Notes under the pieces: model-generated
The model's input: the letters and a program-made list of their open reading frames with translations, nothing else
What the model was told of the DNA's origin: nothing
Database searches by the model: none
Shown here: positions 27,615 to 41,505 of the stretch, in pieces
How positions within the stretch are numbered: the first letter of the stretch is position 1
Layout: every line of letters starts with the position of its first letter
Made by a program: the position numbers and the translations under genes
NCBI GenBank assembly: GCA_034766995.1
Contig: CM068320.1
Coordinates: forward strand, 18,976,812-19,040,811
Direction of reading: 5' to 3'
Origin: Acanthacorydalis orientalis
Taxonomy: Eukaryota > Arthropoda > Insecta > Megaloptera > Corydalidae
DNA: 64,000 bases

Positions 27615-27850
27615 TTTATCTCACACATACGCTACTGGTGTCTGCGGTAAACTGTGTGTGTCGTCTGCGCGTGTGTGCATCAGTGTATGTGTGTGTACTC
27701 TCGCGAATCTCGCGTCGCGACGCGTCCAATGGGTGACTGGCAGGCGGGCGGGTAGGCAGGAGGCGCCCATTCACGGGGTCAAGGGGTGCTCTCTGCTCTA
27801 ATGCTATAGCGTTCGATGTATACGATGTCGTGGCCGTAGTCCACAAACGA
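27615..27850. promoter_or_regulatory. isolated CpG-rich island, possible promoter or 5' exon
   Basis: Roughly 235 bp with strikingly high GC and many CpG dinucleotides (for example TCTCGCGTCGCGACGCGTCC and GGCAGGCGGGCGGGTAGGCA) in otherwise very AT-rich DNA. A stretch of (GT)-rich sequence lies at its left. The minus strand is open for 76 codons, but the composition explains that and I do not call a protein. Such islands in AT-rich insect genomes often mark promoters or conserved 5' exons. It could belong to the gene whose exon lies at 60331 or to one outside the window; the sequence does not decide. Confidence 0.4.
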
Positions 27851-28614
27851 TTACGGTTTTCTGCACCAGAACATTAAACTTATGTAGTGTTGAATAACAT
27901 ATATCCGTTATTCATTTAGATGTACGAATTGATTGATCGCCATCTAATAGTTTCAATACTGTTCGTATTGATCTGTCCCCGAGAATTTTAATATGCATCT
28001 GGTTTATTTTTTTATTTGTTTGTTTGCCTCTCTAGTAATCAGTACTGATACTTACGTTATGATTAATGGCCTAATTGTGTATATGACATACAAATTAATT
28101 GTATAATAATGTTAGGATTTCGGTATTTTCATATGATGCGTAGGTATATAATTAGCTTGTATTTTACTAGGGTTTCTGATATCTGGCGGTTTACCAATAA
28201 AGAAAGTTCGGTCAAATCACCCGTTAAATGTACATATGACTAATGTTACAGAATTTATTCTTGAAGCAATTTATATATTATCTTTTTAGGTTATTTTATT
28301 CAAGTAATATATCAATTTAATAGAATCAATTTTTTTTATGCGTTTAACTTAATAAAAATATGATATTTAATTGAAAATAAATTAGAAATTAAAATTTCAG
28401 AGATTTTATATATAGAGAGAGTTTTATACATACATACACACATTCGCATATATGTATGTATATATATATATATTTCCATACATACATACAATACTTAGTA
28501 ATCATTTATTTATTTAAGTATAAATTGATGTCATAAAGATTCATCCGATTAATACATTTATAAGTATTGTTTTATTTTTAAATGTCAAATAATACTTGCT
28601 TAATTGTAGACATG

Positions 28615-28679
<65 letters not shown>

Positions 28680-28731
28680 ATGTATGTATGTACATGTATG
28701 TTGTATATGTATGTTTGTATATGAATATATG

Positions 28732-28763
<32 letters not shown>

Positions 28764-28775
28764 TCTATATATGTA

Positions 28776-28836
<61 letters not shown>

Positions 28837-30613
28837 ATGTATATCTTAGTTCAAAAAGTATTCGATCAATATTCTACTGTTTTCACGTACGGAAGTGGGA
28901 CATGGGTCATGAATGTACAGTCTAATTTAGCAACTTTAGACAATATATGAAAGTATGGAAAGAAGTATCATATGGATAATGAGAAGATGTATTAAAAGGA
29001 TAGAATGTATATGTAGGAAATCAGAGTTTCAGATACAAAAAATGGAATAGAAACGGATGCGATATTTGTAAGAAATTAAGTCAATCGATTTATTATAAAA
29101 TTCGTTGATTGCGAGTAAAAATAAAAATAAAAAATTGAAAAGAATTATATAAAGTCGGGATTGTGGCTATTAATATTTTTATTGTAAAAATCTAATTTAA
29201 ACATATACTGATAATTTATAAAAGATATATAGATAAGAAATGAACTGTTGTAAAAATTGGAATATAAGGTAAGACAAATAAATTTTCATAAGCACCTGAT
29301 ATCAAGAATTGATAGTGATTCTTTTTCATGTTTGAAGTTCGCAGATTTATCGAATAAATTCAAAATTAAACATTAATTTTGTATATTATATATTACATTA
29401 TATATAATATATATATATATAAATAACTTTTTTTAATAGTTTGTAGTTTTATGATTAGAAACTTTTTAAAATGTAAAATGTAAAACTTGTTAAAATTTAA
29501 TGTGCTGAAAGTTTTCATTAACTTAATAATTGAACGTAAAATGTTAATTTAATAAATACTTAGTTTCATTTTATCTTTTTAACATAATTACTGAAATTAT
29601 TCTCTTCTTTGGTTGTGAAATAACATAAAATAATGTAGCTTTATTCTTAAGTTCAAATAATTGTTATTATTTTTTTATTAAAAATAACTGAAACAATTAA
29701 ATTAGTTTTAATTTCTTATAATATAATATATATATGTGTGTGTGTATGACAATATATGCAGGAATGTAATAATTTACTTAAATATTACTGTGATAGATTC
29801 CTTACTAAAAATTTTATAGTGTTTGTTCAGTATTATAAAATATTTATGTTAGTATACAAAATGAACTATCGATCGGATATTGAACCTGATTATACATGCA
29901 TGAAACGTAAAGTATTTACATGAAAAATAGTTATAGAAAAGTAGTACTTTTTTACATGTTTTCAACATATTTCCTTCAGGAAAACTGTCAGTATTAATGA
30001 ATATTTAATTTTTATTGCAAGGATGATTTAATGAAACGTGACGAGTTATATAAGTAAACTCAAAAAACATCTTTACCATATCCTTATTTTTTTAAAAAAA
30101 TAGAGTCAACATTTTTGTATAGAAAAAAGTCATTCAACTGTCTATAGGAAACACTAATTTATTTATTAATTTTTTTATAGAAAATTTCATAAATAAAAAA
30201 GGGTACAAATATATTTAAATTTTTTTAAATATTTTGAGAAGATTCTAAATGTATAATTGTAAAAACAATTTAAAATTTATATTTAAAAACTAATTAATTT
30301 ACCAGAATATATCTATCTTTATAAAATAAATATAGATTGAAAAGATTTTCTAGCCAGTCGACATTTTAGAAATTATTACTAATAAATTAATTGAATGTAT
30401 TAAATAAATGTCAATACATATAAATCATGCATAGTAACATTCAATAAATTATTAGTTACATGATTGAAAATATTATTACATTATATTTCATTGAAAATAG
30501 TATTAAAGCAATAAATTATTAAACACATCACAAAATTGACGCAAAATTGAAATTTTATTTAGCAGATGTATATGAATCTAGATCTACTTATCTGACTGCC
30601 TATATGTATATAT
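27851..30613. other. AT-rich non-coding stretch with a large TA array
   Basis: Contains the array at 28617-28830 and shorter tracts near 28410-28475, 29400 and 29720. No gene supported. Confidence 0.55.
28617..28830. repeat. compound (TA)n-(TG)n array, about 214 bp
   Basis: TA run, then TATGTGTGTGTATGTATG-type units, then further TA runs with TCTA interruptions. The 122-codon open frame through it is repeat-derived. Confidence 0.93.
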
Positions 30614-30729
30614 AGGCTGATTGAATTTAGGCTTCCTTATTAAGAAAATCGCAAAAATTAAAAAATAAGATTTGTTTAATTTTTGCGATTTTTTCAGACT
30701 TTCATACGGAAGCCTAAGTTGAATCACCT
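30614..30729. mobile_element. MITE, family 1, copy A (long hairpin)
   Basis: The left end is AGGCTGATTGAATTTAGGCT and the right end, inward, AGGTGATTCAACTTAGGCTT. The inner part also pairs: AAAATCGCAAAAATTAAA near 30646 and TTTAATTTTTGCGATTTT near 30675, so nearly the whole 116 bp can form one hairpin. No coding capacity. TATATA lies just left of it. Confidence 0.75.
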
Positions 30730-31989
30730 ACAATTTAACGAAAATATATAATCTTAGATATTTAGAAGTTAAAAATGCTGATCTTATCTTACAATTTAAT
30801 ATTTTTATATTTTTTCCCGGTATCTATTTTTATTAGATCTTTTATAATGTACTCTCATTTGAGTACATTTTTATATGAACAGTTTTCTTATTATGCGAAT
30901 TTTCTTTATTCTTGAAGGGTTTAATAATAAGATTATTTTTAACATTGTTTAAAATAGCACAATAGTTTTATTTTTAGACAGCTTTTATGTTTTAAAAATA
31001 TTTTTTTATTATTTCTTTAAAATTAATACATTTGATTTTTTAATGAACATATTTTCATTTAAATCTAAATTAACATTATTTTATGTATGAAATATGAAAA
31101 TCAAAATAAAGTATCCTTACTTCTACGGTTTTATTGAAGTGTTTTAAAATGCAAATTTATTTGTTTCTGAAAAGAATCTTACAGATTTAAACATTGAAAA
31201 TTTTCATAAAAATACGCACACCGAAAAAAAATAGAGGAGATAAAGTAATAACAATTTTAAAATATCATATGCACCATAAAATGTATTTAAATTTATTAAT
31301 TCATCTAATTATTTCATAAAAAAGGATGTAAAAATAATTTTAAGGTGCATAAATGAATTTAAGAAAAGTATAAATTCTTGAAAAATATATTGATTAATAT
31401 GAAATTATGTAAGGTGTCTGTTATTGTGTCGTTATAAAAAATTAATGTTTTTAACTCAAACTTTTACAAAAAAAGTTTAACTAAAAATGTACACATTATT
31501 TTTCATAACCGAAAAGAATTTAAAGCAATTTAGTTCCTAAGTTTTTTTTCAAATAATGTTAAAAAATTAAATGTTTTTTTGTTATAGAATTAATGACTTT
31601 ATATTTCTATTGTTATACTTGGTGTTATAGTGAAGTATTAAAGTTTCTGTTTGTTTGTTTTAGTTTATCCGCATGTTAAAATCTTTTTTTCAATATAATA
31701 TTGTTTGTATATATTTTCTTTTTTATGCATTTATTTAATCAAATCTACAGTAATACTCTCTGTATACATTATACTTTCATATAGAACAACTTATTCAAGT
31801 ATCAACCTTAACATTGTTAAAATATGATTTAGGTTTTAATTGCCTCTCTCTACTGATCCTTCTGTATGTTAGTACGAGATTATACATTCAATATATTATA
31901 ATTCAGGTTCGTTTGAAATCAATATCAGGTTCTGTGTTCAACGAGCATAAAGTTAACACTGATCTTAAATTCTAGTTTATATTAACAAG

Positions 31990-31996
31990 CATACAT

Positions 31997-32047
<51 letters not shown>
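31990..32047. repeat. (CATA)n-(TA)n compound array
   Basis: CATA units followed by a TA run of about 38 bp. Confidence 0.9.
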
Positions 32048-32049
<2 letters not shown>

Positions 32050-32452
32050 GTCCTGTGTATCAAACACAATAAACTCAATGAAATTTTCTTTACACATACT
32101 TCGTTTTTGCAGTGTTATAATTTCTAAATTCTTCCGATCGAATCATACAATCTAATTATACCATGAATATTTTATGTTACCTTTTTTATTTAGTGTGTCT
32201 CATCTGGTACGTATTAAGTTAAAGATGTTTTTTCTTCATCTTATTAGCTTGATAATTGAATATTTGAAATGTTGAATTGTGTATGATAAGAGGCTATATA
32301 TTAAAAATCCAATTTAAAATTTAAATAAAAAATAAAATATTCATTTTTGATATGTTTTTATATTTTCATTTTTGTGCAAAGTTTCTTTGAAACATAGTAA
32401 TGTTTGTGTTTATATTTTTCAATCATGCAAAGTGAGATATACATACATGTAT

Positions 32453-32454
<2 letters not shown>

Positions 32455-32506
<52 letters not shown>
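32455..32506. repeat. (TA)n microsatellite
   Basis: About 50 bp of TA preceded by ATACATACATGTATGT. Confidence 0.92.
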
Positions 32507-32509
<3 letters not shown>

Positions 32510-33399
32510 GAAATTACCAAAGGAAAGAAAGATAAAATAAATATTTTTTTTATAAATGAGAAGAGAAAAAATTACAAATCATTTTTAGCGTTATTTTTCA
32601 AATATTAATTTGTTCAATTCACTATTTTTCATTATAGATTAAAAGCGCATTTTAATTCCGAATCGATGTTAATTATTTCTTTTTTTTCAAAATTATAATG
32701 ACTGGAATTTTATTTATTCAAAATTTTTATAAAAAACAATATATTTTTGTTAAAGATACTTAAACTAGAAACACGTTCTGAGTTTTGATTAGTTTTTAGT
32801 CTTATTGTAATATTTTTATTCTCTACCTATGTTTTAAATGTAATGAATTCTAATGCACTCATTAAACGTGTGATACTCTTTTTGATGGAAAATATTCAAT
32901 AAATTTCGTTTTTTTTTAAATATTTACAACATATAATTTATTTACAATAGATAAAGTGAAAAAAAACATTTTATTTTAATGATAATTACTCCCTTTAAAT
33001 ATATTTTGTAGATTTTAAACATATTAAAAAGTATATGAAAAAGTTGTGTATAGAATTAATATATAAGAAAGGAAAAATCTAAAAACATAATTTAATAATA
33101 TATCTCAAATGATTAAATTTTAGCATTTGCAAGTTTTGTTTTTCAAATCATGTGTTCAATCACTATGAATATTTTAAAATATTGAGCTTTATTGAATTGA
33201 GAGACATTTATTATGTTTCATTGTTTAAAGTACGAAAAAAATATTATTTATTAAAGATGTATTATATCTTTCTCAATCTGAATAATCTAATACTATTGCA
33301 ATTCATTCATAGATATTTGAATTAATTTAAAACTTTTATTAATTAGATATTTTTTTCATATTTCCGTACGTAATTTTTATCGTATAAGTATGAAATCAA

Positions 33400-33402
<3 letters not shown>

Positions 33403-33458
<56 letters not shown>

Positions 33459-33484
33459 GAGTATATATATATATATATATATAT
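33403..33484. repeat. (TA)n array with one ACGAG interruption
   Basis: Two TA runs joined by TACGAGTA, the same interruption seen at 26820 and 38888. Confidence 0.92.
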
Positions 33485-34437
33485 GTAGAGTTTTAGCAAA
33501 AATTGATTGTGAATATTATATTAATCCATAATTTACATATACAAACATACATTATGGAATGTTTTATGGAATTATTTCACTTAATAATTTTATTAAATTT
33601 CATCAACTTTTTAAGAAACATAAAACACTTAACGTATGGAATAAAATATAGTGTTTATATACTTTAAGGTCCCAAAATTTTATTTTAAACCTCTTAATTA
33701 CAATATTTACTTCTTCTCACGAGTAAATATATATTAGCACATGATCATAAAATCATAAATAATTTTATTTTTTATTCATTTTCTCAGATTGAAGTTGCTT
33801 TGTTTGAAATTCGAATAAGTGTAATATATAGAGTTGTAGGTAATATGTAATCATTTTTGATGACGTGAATTAAGTTATATTTATAGTCATAGGATCATAG
33901 TAAAAGTTCGAAGTTAAATTTACGTGAAATTATTGATTAATGAAATATAATATGAGTTTTATCGTTTTCATCTAAAGCAACAAGTTATAGAGAAACGTCA
34001 TTGAAAGTTTATTTTTAGAAATTTATCGAAATCGAAGTTTAAATTAGGAAAGCTACAAAAAACTTTAATTTAAAAAATTTACATTCTTTGATATATCGTG
34101 TTTTTAGGTAGTACAGGGATTTATAAAACGATTTCACCGCAGGTTTTCAATGAAACATTTAAAATTTTAGATTTTTAATTGAAAAAAAAATGTTTTTTCT
34201 TGTAAATAGACATCGCCATTGAATTTTATAATTTTACCGACGCTTGAGTTAGATATTTCACATTAAAAAAAGGAAAAAGAAAAACAGAATAAATGGAAGA
34301 ACAACTGTAAATCCCCGAACACGTTTATTGAATGTGATTTTTCTTTTCGTGAGGTTTTCATGAAAAAAAATAAATTATAATTTACTAATACGTAATTTAT
34401 TTATGTACAAACAACATACATATACCTCCTACATATT

Positions 34438-34439
<2 letters not shown>

Positions 34440-34491
<52 letters not shown>

Positions 34492-34492
34492 A
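34440..34492. repeat. (TA)n microsatellite
   Basis: TA run with one TATG step near its right end. Confidence 0.9.
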
Positions 34493-35148
34493 TACAAAAA
34501 TGTGAAATATAAAATGTTAGCAAAACGTTTCAAAACGATTTTTAATCAAGTTTTAAATAAAATATGGAAGAGAAATATGTTTTCATTTTCTGAATTTAAT
34601 AATTTAACAATAATATTGCTCCTTAAAGAAAATTGATTCAATACAAGTTCTTTTAAAATATAAAATATTATCTATTAAACTTTATAACTATCATCTTCAA
34701 ACACTCTGTTTTTATTTTTTATATTTGAAGTATTCTTAATACAAAATTATATTGTTTTAAATTCAAATTATGATTGACTATCAGTAAGTCGTTCTTTACT
34801 AATTTACATCAACTACTACTACTACTATTTATACATAATATCCCTGCTTTTAACGATTGTCTCATTTACCTTTGATAAGATTAAATTTTTATGCATGTGT
34901 AAATATGTATATTATTATGATTATATATGTACATGCTTTATCTCATATTTCTATCTAAAATGTTATGATAAAATTATGTGTTACTTGATGATAATGACAA
35001 TTTGAATAAAAAATAACAAAGAATATTACTATCATGATATTTTCAATTTAAAATAATAATAGTATACACATTATCACCGAATAATAAATACTCTACGTAT
35101 CTTATTACTAAATCTATGTATTTTTTTATAATGTTTTACATCTATTTA

Positions 35149-35149
<1 letters not shown>

Positions 35150-35222
<73 letters not shown>
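35150..35222. repeat. (TA)n microsatellite
   Basis: About 60 bp of TA followed by TTATATATAATATG. Confidence 0.92.
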
Positions 35223-36046
35223 ATATGTACAGTTAGATAAAAACATATACTTATATAGTTAAGTTTTAAAGACAATATTAAATTTATTTGTACGTATCAA
35301 AATTTTATAATTATTCAAGATGTTTCAAAATTTGAACAAATAATTGTATAAGTTAAAAAAATATATTTTTTCCTTTATTTGTCTCTTTACTACGTATCTA
35401 AGTTCACTATCTTCCACATATGTCACGATAATTGTGCTTCATCCCTTGAGAAAGATTACTTTCGCTTAAAATAGAACTGAAACCGTTTAGACAATGGACT
35501 TTTGCCATGCGACTATATTGATTCATATTGATGTTATATGTCGTTGTGTATACAATAGGTTAAATTATATTTTCTAGTTTATTGCGACCTTTAAAGCGTA
35601 GGGTTTGAACTAGTTGGGTTATTAGTTATACGATGACCTAGCTGTTTGATGTAACGTATGCAATTACATGGAACATCCGCATCAAAATAATTACTTTCTT
35701 TGATGATACAGATTTGTGTACTTTCACAATGCTCTGATTACAACGTATTGTGCAGTGTAATTTAAAATTGTTGTATTAGGGTTACGGGTCGGATACAACT
35801 TTTAACCTGCATCAAAGTAATTGGATTATTTATTAATGATATGATTAATTTGCTGGATGTAGGTATTAGAAATGTCATTTGATTTATCAACAATACTTTT
35901 ATTATATATTTGTATATAAACGCATGACCAAAATCACATTTTAAATTAAAAAATATTTATTGACATCTTAGATATTTTAGGTTATTTGAAATTATTTTGT
36001 TGTAGTGTAATATTAAAAGAAATATAGATATGCGTTGAGTATACGA

Positions 36047-36049
<3 letters not shown>

Positions 36050-36106
<57 letters not shown>

Positions 36107-36110
36107 ATAT
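36050..36110. repeat. (TA)n microsatellite
   Basis: About 50 bp of TA with a TATGTATG tail. Confidence 0.92.
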
Positions 36111-36593
36111 AATGAGCTCTACTAAATTGTAATAGAATTAAACATTCTTAGTATAAAAAAATGATTTGTGTAAACAGTTTTGTTCATAAAACATGTTTTT
36201 TTTATTTAAAAAATAACCAAAATGTGGTAGAGAAACAATAATAAAGCCTGTAATGTGATTTATATTACAGCCTGAATTAATAATGTAACATTTTTAAATT
36301 ATTAACGTTTATGGTACTCTTGATAAACCTTGCAAAGAAAATGAAGTGTATATAATTGTCTGATATATCTTGTGTAATGCTTGCAAGCAACTTTAAGTTC
36401 ACCAAAAAAAAGTAATAAATTAAACTCAATTTCACTCGAGAAGGAAAGTTAAAAGAGAACGATGAAACCTGATATCTTGAGATTATATACAGATATGTGA
36501 TACTTAAACATTCCGTTTTGATGTATTACAGTCTTAAAAGTTATAAGATATACGAAAAGAATCATACTTTCATCCCACACACACATACACAAA

Positions 36594-36668
36594 TTAGGTC
36601 GGTAGGAAAATAATTGCGCTTTTTGTATGAAGTTGATGGTCATAAACTGCAATTATTTTTCTACCTAA
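36594..36668. mobile_element. 75-bp MADE1-like MITE hairpin (mariner ends only)
   Basis: The element is little more than two mariner ends back to back: TTAGGTCGGTAGGAAAATAA at the left and, inward from the right, TTAGGTAGAAAAATAATTGC. About 27 bp of stem surround a loop of roughly 20 bases. The end sequence belongs to the same family as the relics at 834 and 22383. The flanks are AA and TT rather than TA, so the target duplication has decayed or the borders slipped. The design matches the human MADE1 elements derived from Hsmar1, some of which give rise to microRNA hairpins; any RNA product here is speculation. Confidence 0.75.
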
Positions 36669-37560
36669 TTATTAATTACATTCTTTTTGAAATTTATATA
36701 CATATATATATATATATATATATGTACGAGTATGAATATGTTTCTATATGTTTAAACGTGGCTTACTTTTTTAAAAACTTTATTTTTTGTACATCATTGT
36801 ATGCCTCTTGTATTTAAAAAAATATTAATTTTAAAATTCTTTTTATTAAAAAATGTAATGAAAATATAAATTTTCTTATAAAGATGTTTAATATATATTT
36901 AAGGAAAAGATACATTTTAAAAAAAAATTTTGATTTAGTATAAATCAAAATATTTTTTTAAAATGTATATAATTTAATCTGTAATTTATATGGATAATAA
37001 CGAGACTATGAGAAAAATATAAAATTTATTGTTTAAATAGAGAATATATTCATTCATTTTTCATGTATTTTATCAATTTAATAACACCTCGATGAAAAAA
37101 CCTCTATTAACCTATTAAACTCATTATATTCTGTACTTTGAAATAACAGTATTCAATTATTTTTCTATAAATTCATCAGCAAAATATATTAATATTTTTA
37201 AACATGAACTAATCCTTAAAGAACCTTGAAAAGTGCTGCATTTATGACTACAGTTTATGCAGATGGTGAGTCATAAGTTCAACGCTCTACTTTTATTCAT
37301 TACGAAATATATAAAATGCAGACGTTTATTTTATCAATATTCTTAAACTTAATAATTTTAATGAAATATTTATAAATAACGAACGTTTTTGTAAAATATA
37401 ACATGTTAGCACGTATTTATGCCGTCAAATAATTTTTTGGTCATTTTCATTAATTTTTATTTCACTTATTTTGAAATATCTGATAAGATTTTAATTGATG
37501 AGTAAATACATACATAAATTTATTTTCTTTAGGTGAGTTCCTTACATATTTAGGATGTTG

Positions 37561-37828
<268 letters not shown>

Positions 37829-37988
37829 AGAGAGAGAGAAAGTGAATGAAAGGTAGCAGAAGAGATTAAGTTTTTATTTTTCTTTCATTCTTTTTCAACT
37901 ATTTATGTGTTCTCAATCTCTGAAGTTCATTGTAATTTTGTTTTAGATTGACATTTAGTGAACTTCCTTTTTATTATTTTCGTTGTTT

Positions 37989-38094
<106 letters not shown>

Positions 38095-38887
38095 CGTAAA
38101 TACACGTGTGCAGTAACATAAATATGATGGAAAGAGAGAAATATTTTTTCCAAAAATAACATTGAGCATTATAAATGTAGTAATATACACTTTGATGAAA
38201 GAAAAGCTACAAGATTAAACATCACCATTGCTTCCATGTTCTAGAAACCTTGAATTCTTTTGCTTAAATTTTTACTTTGTAATAATTTTTAGATTAAAGA
38301 AAATAATTTTATTCAAATGTATTTTCTTCAATTTAATTGATTACAGTTTGTATAGTATTTAAAGATCCCGTAAGAGAACTAGACTTGTACATTTTTGTCT
38401 TTTTTAATTATACTGTATGATTTATTTAATTATTTTTTTAAACTACTATTTTTATGTAAGATAATTACATTTGCTTTGATTTTACATTACATCCTATACG
38501 TGTTAGTCCAAACAACACTAGGTATGACCGACAAGTGGGTGAGGCATTAAACTGTGATCATGGAAAACAATGAAATCTCTCACCCTATTCGAAACAAATT
38601 TGATTGTCAGAATGTTGTTCTATTTACGTTTAAAAATGTTCACCCGCTGAAACTTAGTATGTTATTTGAAAAATAGCTCGCTCACTATCCTGTATAGCTC
38701 TTAAATAAATCTGTTAGATGACAGTAGAAACATTACTAGTGTTAATTATATTTACTTATACTTTAATAGTTAACTTTGTGGATGAAAAATGTGTGTCTAC
38801 TTAATTATTAACATTAAATGCTCAGACTTTAGTTACGTACTTTGTAACTATTATTTATCTTTGTAATAAAAATTTAGAAAATTAACA

Positions 38888-38925
38888 TTATATATATATA
38901 TATATATAATATACTCGTATATATG
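38888..38925. repeat. (TA)n array with ACTCGTA step
   Basis: Short TA tracts separated by ATACTCGTA. Confidence 0.8.
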
Positions 38926-39821
38926 GCTGTTTCATGTACATTTAGAAACATGAAATATGACTAATGTTTTTTTATATATTTTAGGATGTAAAATTCAGAA
39001 AATAATCAGAATTTATCACTTATTATTTCTTTGAGACTAGCAGCCAAGTGGGTGCTAATCTAAGTGGAATATTAAATAAAGACATCAAAATAAGTGTTTT
39101 TCGGTGTAGAGAAGTTAAGAAATTGTTTACTTGGGAAATTTGTGTATTATATTCCAATGATATAAATTCACTGAGGAAGGCTTTTAGATAAGAGTAAATT
39201 CTAGATGAATGGCGATAGTTTGTCTTTTCTCTTCAAAAATTTATGTATATATTTCTTAAAATACTCGAACATTTTCTGGTTTCACATTTGGATGTATTTT
39301 GGGAAATCTTAATATTGATCAGTGGTAAACAGAGAGAATTATTCTACCAAGATATATTCACCATTCTGCAAAAATAGTATCAGGGAAAGTAAAGTCTAGT
39401 TAGATAATTATTGCAAGATATTAATAGAGAACGTAATACAGTAAGAAATCAATAGCAGTTATTGATTAATTAATGTAATAACTCTATTTTACTGTCTAAA
39501 AAAGTATCTGTTGAAATGTAAAACGGGGATTAGTTTAATAACCTTAGAGGATAAAGAAAATCTGATTTCATATTTGAATTTAGCATAATAATAATAATAA
39601 AATCTTACGATTTAAATCATGAGACAGAAAAAGGTAGTTACTTATTATTCGATACAATTATTTCAGTCAAAGTACCTTTATATAGAATGAGATTATATAA
39701 ATTTCTATTAAATTTAAATACATAAATTATATTAAGCAGTATTAATATAGTTTATTTATTCTATTAAAAACTTTTTTCAGAATATAGAAATAAAATATAT
39801 TTTTTTTAAATTGATTAATAT

Positions 39822-39862
39822 ATATATATATATACATATATATATTATATATATTTATATTA

Positions 39863-39917
<55 letters not shown>

Positions 39918-39931
39918 ATATATATATATAT
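39822..39931. repeat. imperfect (TA)n array
   Basis: TA runs with CATA, TTATA and TATGTGTG interruptions. Confidence 0.9.
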
Positions 39932-40609
39932 GGAAAACGGATTTAACAGCATAGTTCTCATTATAATATTTTCATTACTCCTTATATATTCTCAAAATCA
40001 ATCAATACACCACACCATTAATAACTACACTTGTCATTAGGTACAATAGTTATTGTTTCTGTTATATCGACTGTACGTAATTTTAAATCCGTTTTTTTGT
40101 AAGTATAATAATAGAAAATTCCAGTATTATTTCAAATAAAAAGACAAACAGAATAACGAATCTGTATTATATATTTTTTAGTAATCTAAAATGTTTCTTA
40201 TATAAATTTTTAATTTCTTCATTTTTATGTTTTTATTTATTTTTTTTTTAATTTAAAATGTACTTTCTAGTTAATTATATAATTTTAATTAAATGCAAGT
40301 GTTAAATAATATTTTAACGAAAACATGTTTATAGTATAACAAAATATATGAACGAATTTCAGTTATTAACATTTTCGGCACTGATTTATTTTTAATTATA
40401 AAAAAGTTCCAAATTTCTTTATTAGAAAATGTTCAGAAATATTTAATTTTTAGTTTACCAGAAATACTAAATATAACATTTTTTTGAAAACAATTCATAA
40501 AATTACAAAAGAGTACTGTATTTTTTTTAAATACATCGTATTGACACCTATGTATGTTAATTTAAGAACATCTTTATAAAAGTTTATATTTGACCATAGT
40601 TATAAAATA

Positions 40610-41505
40610 CGAGGTCAGACAATTAAGTAATGCGACAAAATTCAAAAATCGAGTATATTTAAAAATTAAGGTACATCGCTGCGATCCCCTTCAAAGTAGT
40701 CCCCTCCCGCATCTATACACTTATTCCAGCGAGTTTTCCAGTTTTCGTAACAATTCTGGAACACTTCTTGTGGGACCTCTCCGAGTACCCTCGTCACAGA
40801 TTCTTGGATATCTTCAACGGAGTCAAAATGTCGATCTTTGACGAATTTTTTCATATGGGGGAATAGGAAAAAGTCGCAGGGTGACATGTCCGGTGAATAG
40901 GGCGGTTGTGGTAACGTTGCGATGCCTTTAGACGCCAAAAACTGAGAGACACTGAACGCACTGTGACAGGGAGCATTGTCGTGATGCAGAACCCAAGTCT
41001 TCGCGATCTCTGAACGCACACTGAGCACCCTTTTTCGTAATTTTTCGAGCACATTGCGGTAGAATACTTGATTTACGGTTTGTCCAGGTGGTACGAACTC
41101 TTTTCGCACTTGAATTGGCCTTCCGCTCCGCGCCTCGTCTTTGACGCTCTCACGGCCTTTTTTAAAATCGGCATGTCACCGAAGCACCTGACTACGACTC
41201 AGGGCATCGCTACCATACACTTTAAGCACTTTTTCATAAGTTTTTGTCGCGGTTTCGCCGAGTTTTGCACAAAATTTTATCGCGCACCGTTGCTCTAAAT
41301 TTCTCTGTTCCATTTTCGTGACATGCACTACTCGCGCGTTGTTACAAAACACTAAACAGCTGGCGAAGAAATGATCGTACGAGGGTGGTCAAGGTCTCAA
41401 TCGAGAGAGTAGGGATCTGCTATTACGGTGGCGGAGTTACAGGTTCGCAGTGTTACTACAGGCCGAGAAAAAAAATCGGTCGCATTACTTAATTGTCTGA
41501 CCTCG
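40610..41505 (-). mobile_element. internally deleted mariner with well-kept ends
   Basis: The left end is CGAGGTCAGACAATTAAGTA and the right end, inward, is identical over that stretch. TA flanks both sides (40608-40609 and 41506-41507). At 896 bp it is about 380 bp shorter than a full mariner. The loss maps inside the transposase, between the helix-turn-helix and the VRKEFVPPGQ block. GC content is clearly higher than in the surroundings, which suggests recent arrival from a source with different composition. Confidence 0.93.
40668..41313 (-). pseudogene. mariner transposase lacking its first catalytic block
   Basis: From the ATG at 41313 the minus strand reads MEQRNLEQRCAIKFCAKLGE and TYEKVLKVYGSDALSRSQV (helix-turn-helix), has one stop after QVLR, continues ESVKDEARSGRPI, then jumps to VRKEFVPPGQTVNQVFYRNV. 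The segment normally holding the first catalytic Asp is missing. The remaining 147-residue open frame keeps LHHDNAPCHSAF (second Asp), PYSPDMSPCDFFLFP (third Asp, 34 residues later) and a normal C-terminus ending ENWKTRWNKCIDAGGDYFEG. Lacking one of three metal-binding residues it cannot be active, though the ends look mobilisable by a related enzyme. Confidence 0.92.

Larger units (their letters stand above)
30730..36593. other. gene-poor AT-rich region
   Basis: Only microsatellites and AT-rich unique sequence are visible. A patch at 35390-35830 is less AT-rich and contains two copies of GCATCAAA(A/G)TAATT (near 35680 and 35812), but no open frame or homology. Confidence 0.5.

Noticed and set aside
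27616..27846. 76-codon minus-strand frame in the CpG-rich island
   Set aside because: High GC removes stop codons, and the predicted peptide has low-complexity Thr/His repeats and no homology that I recognise.
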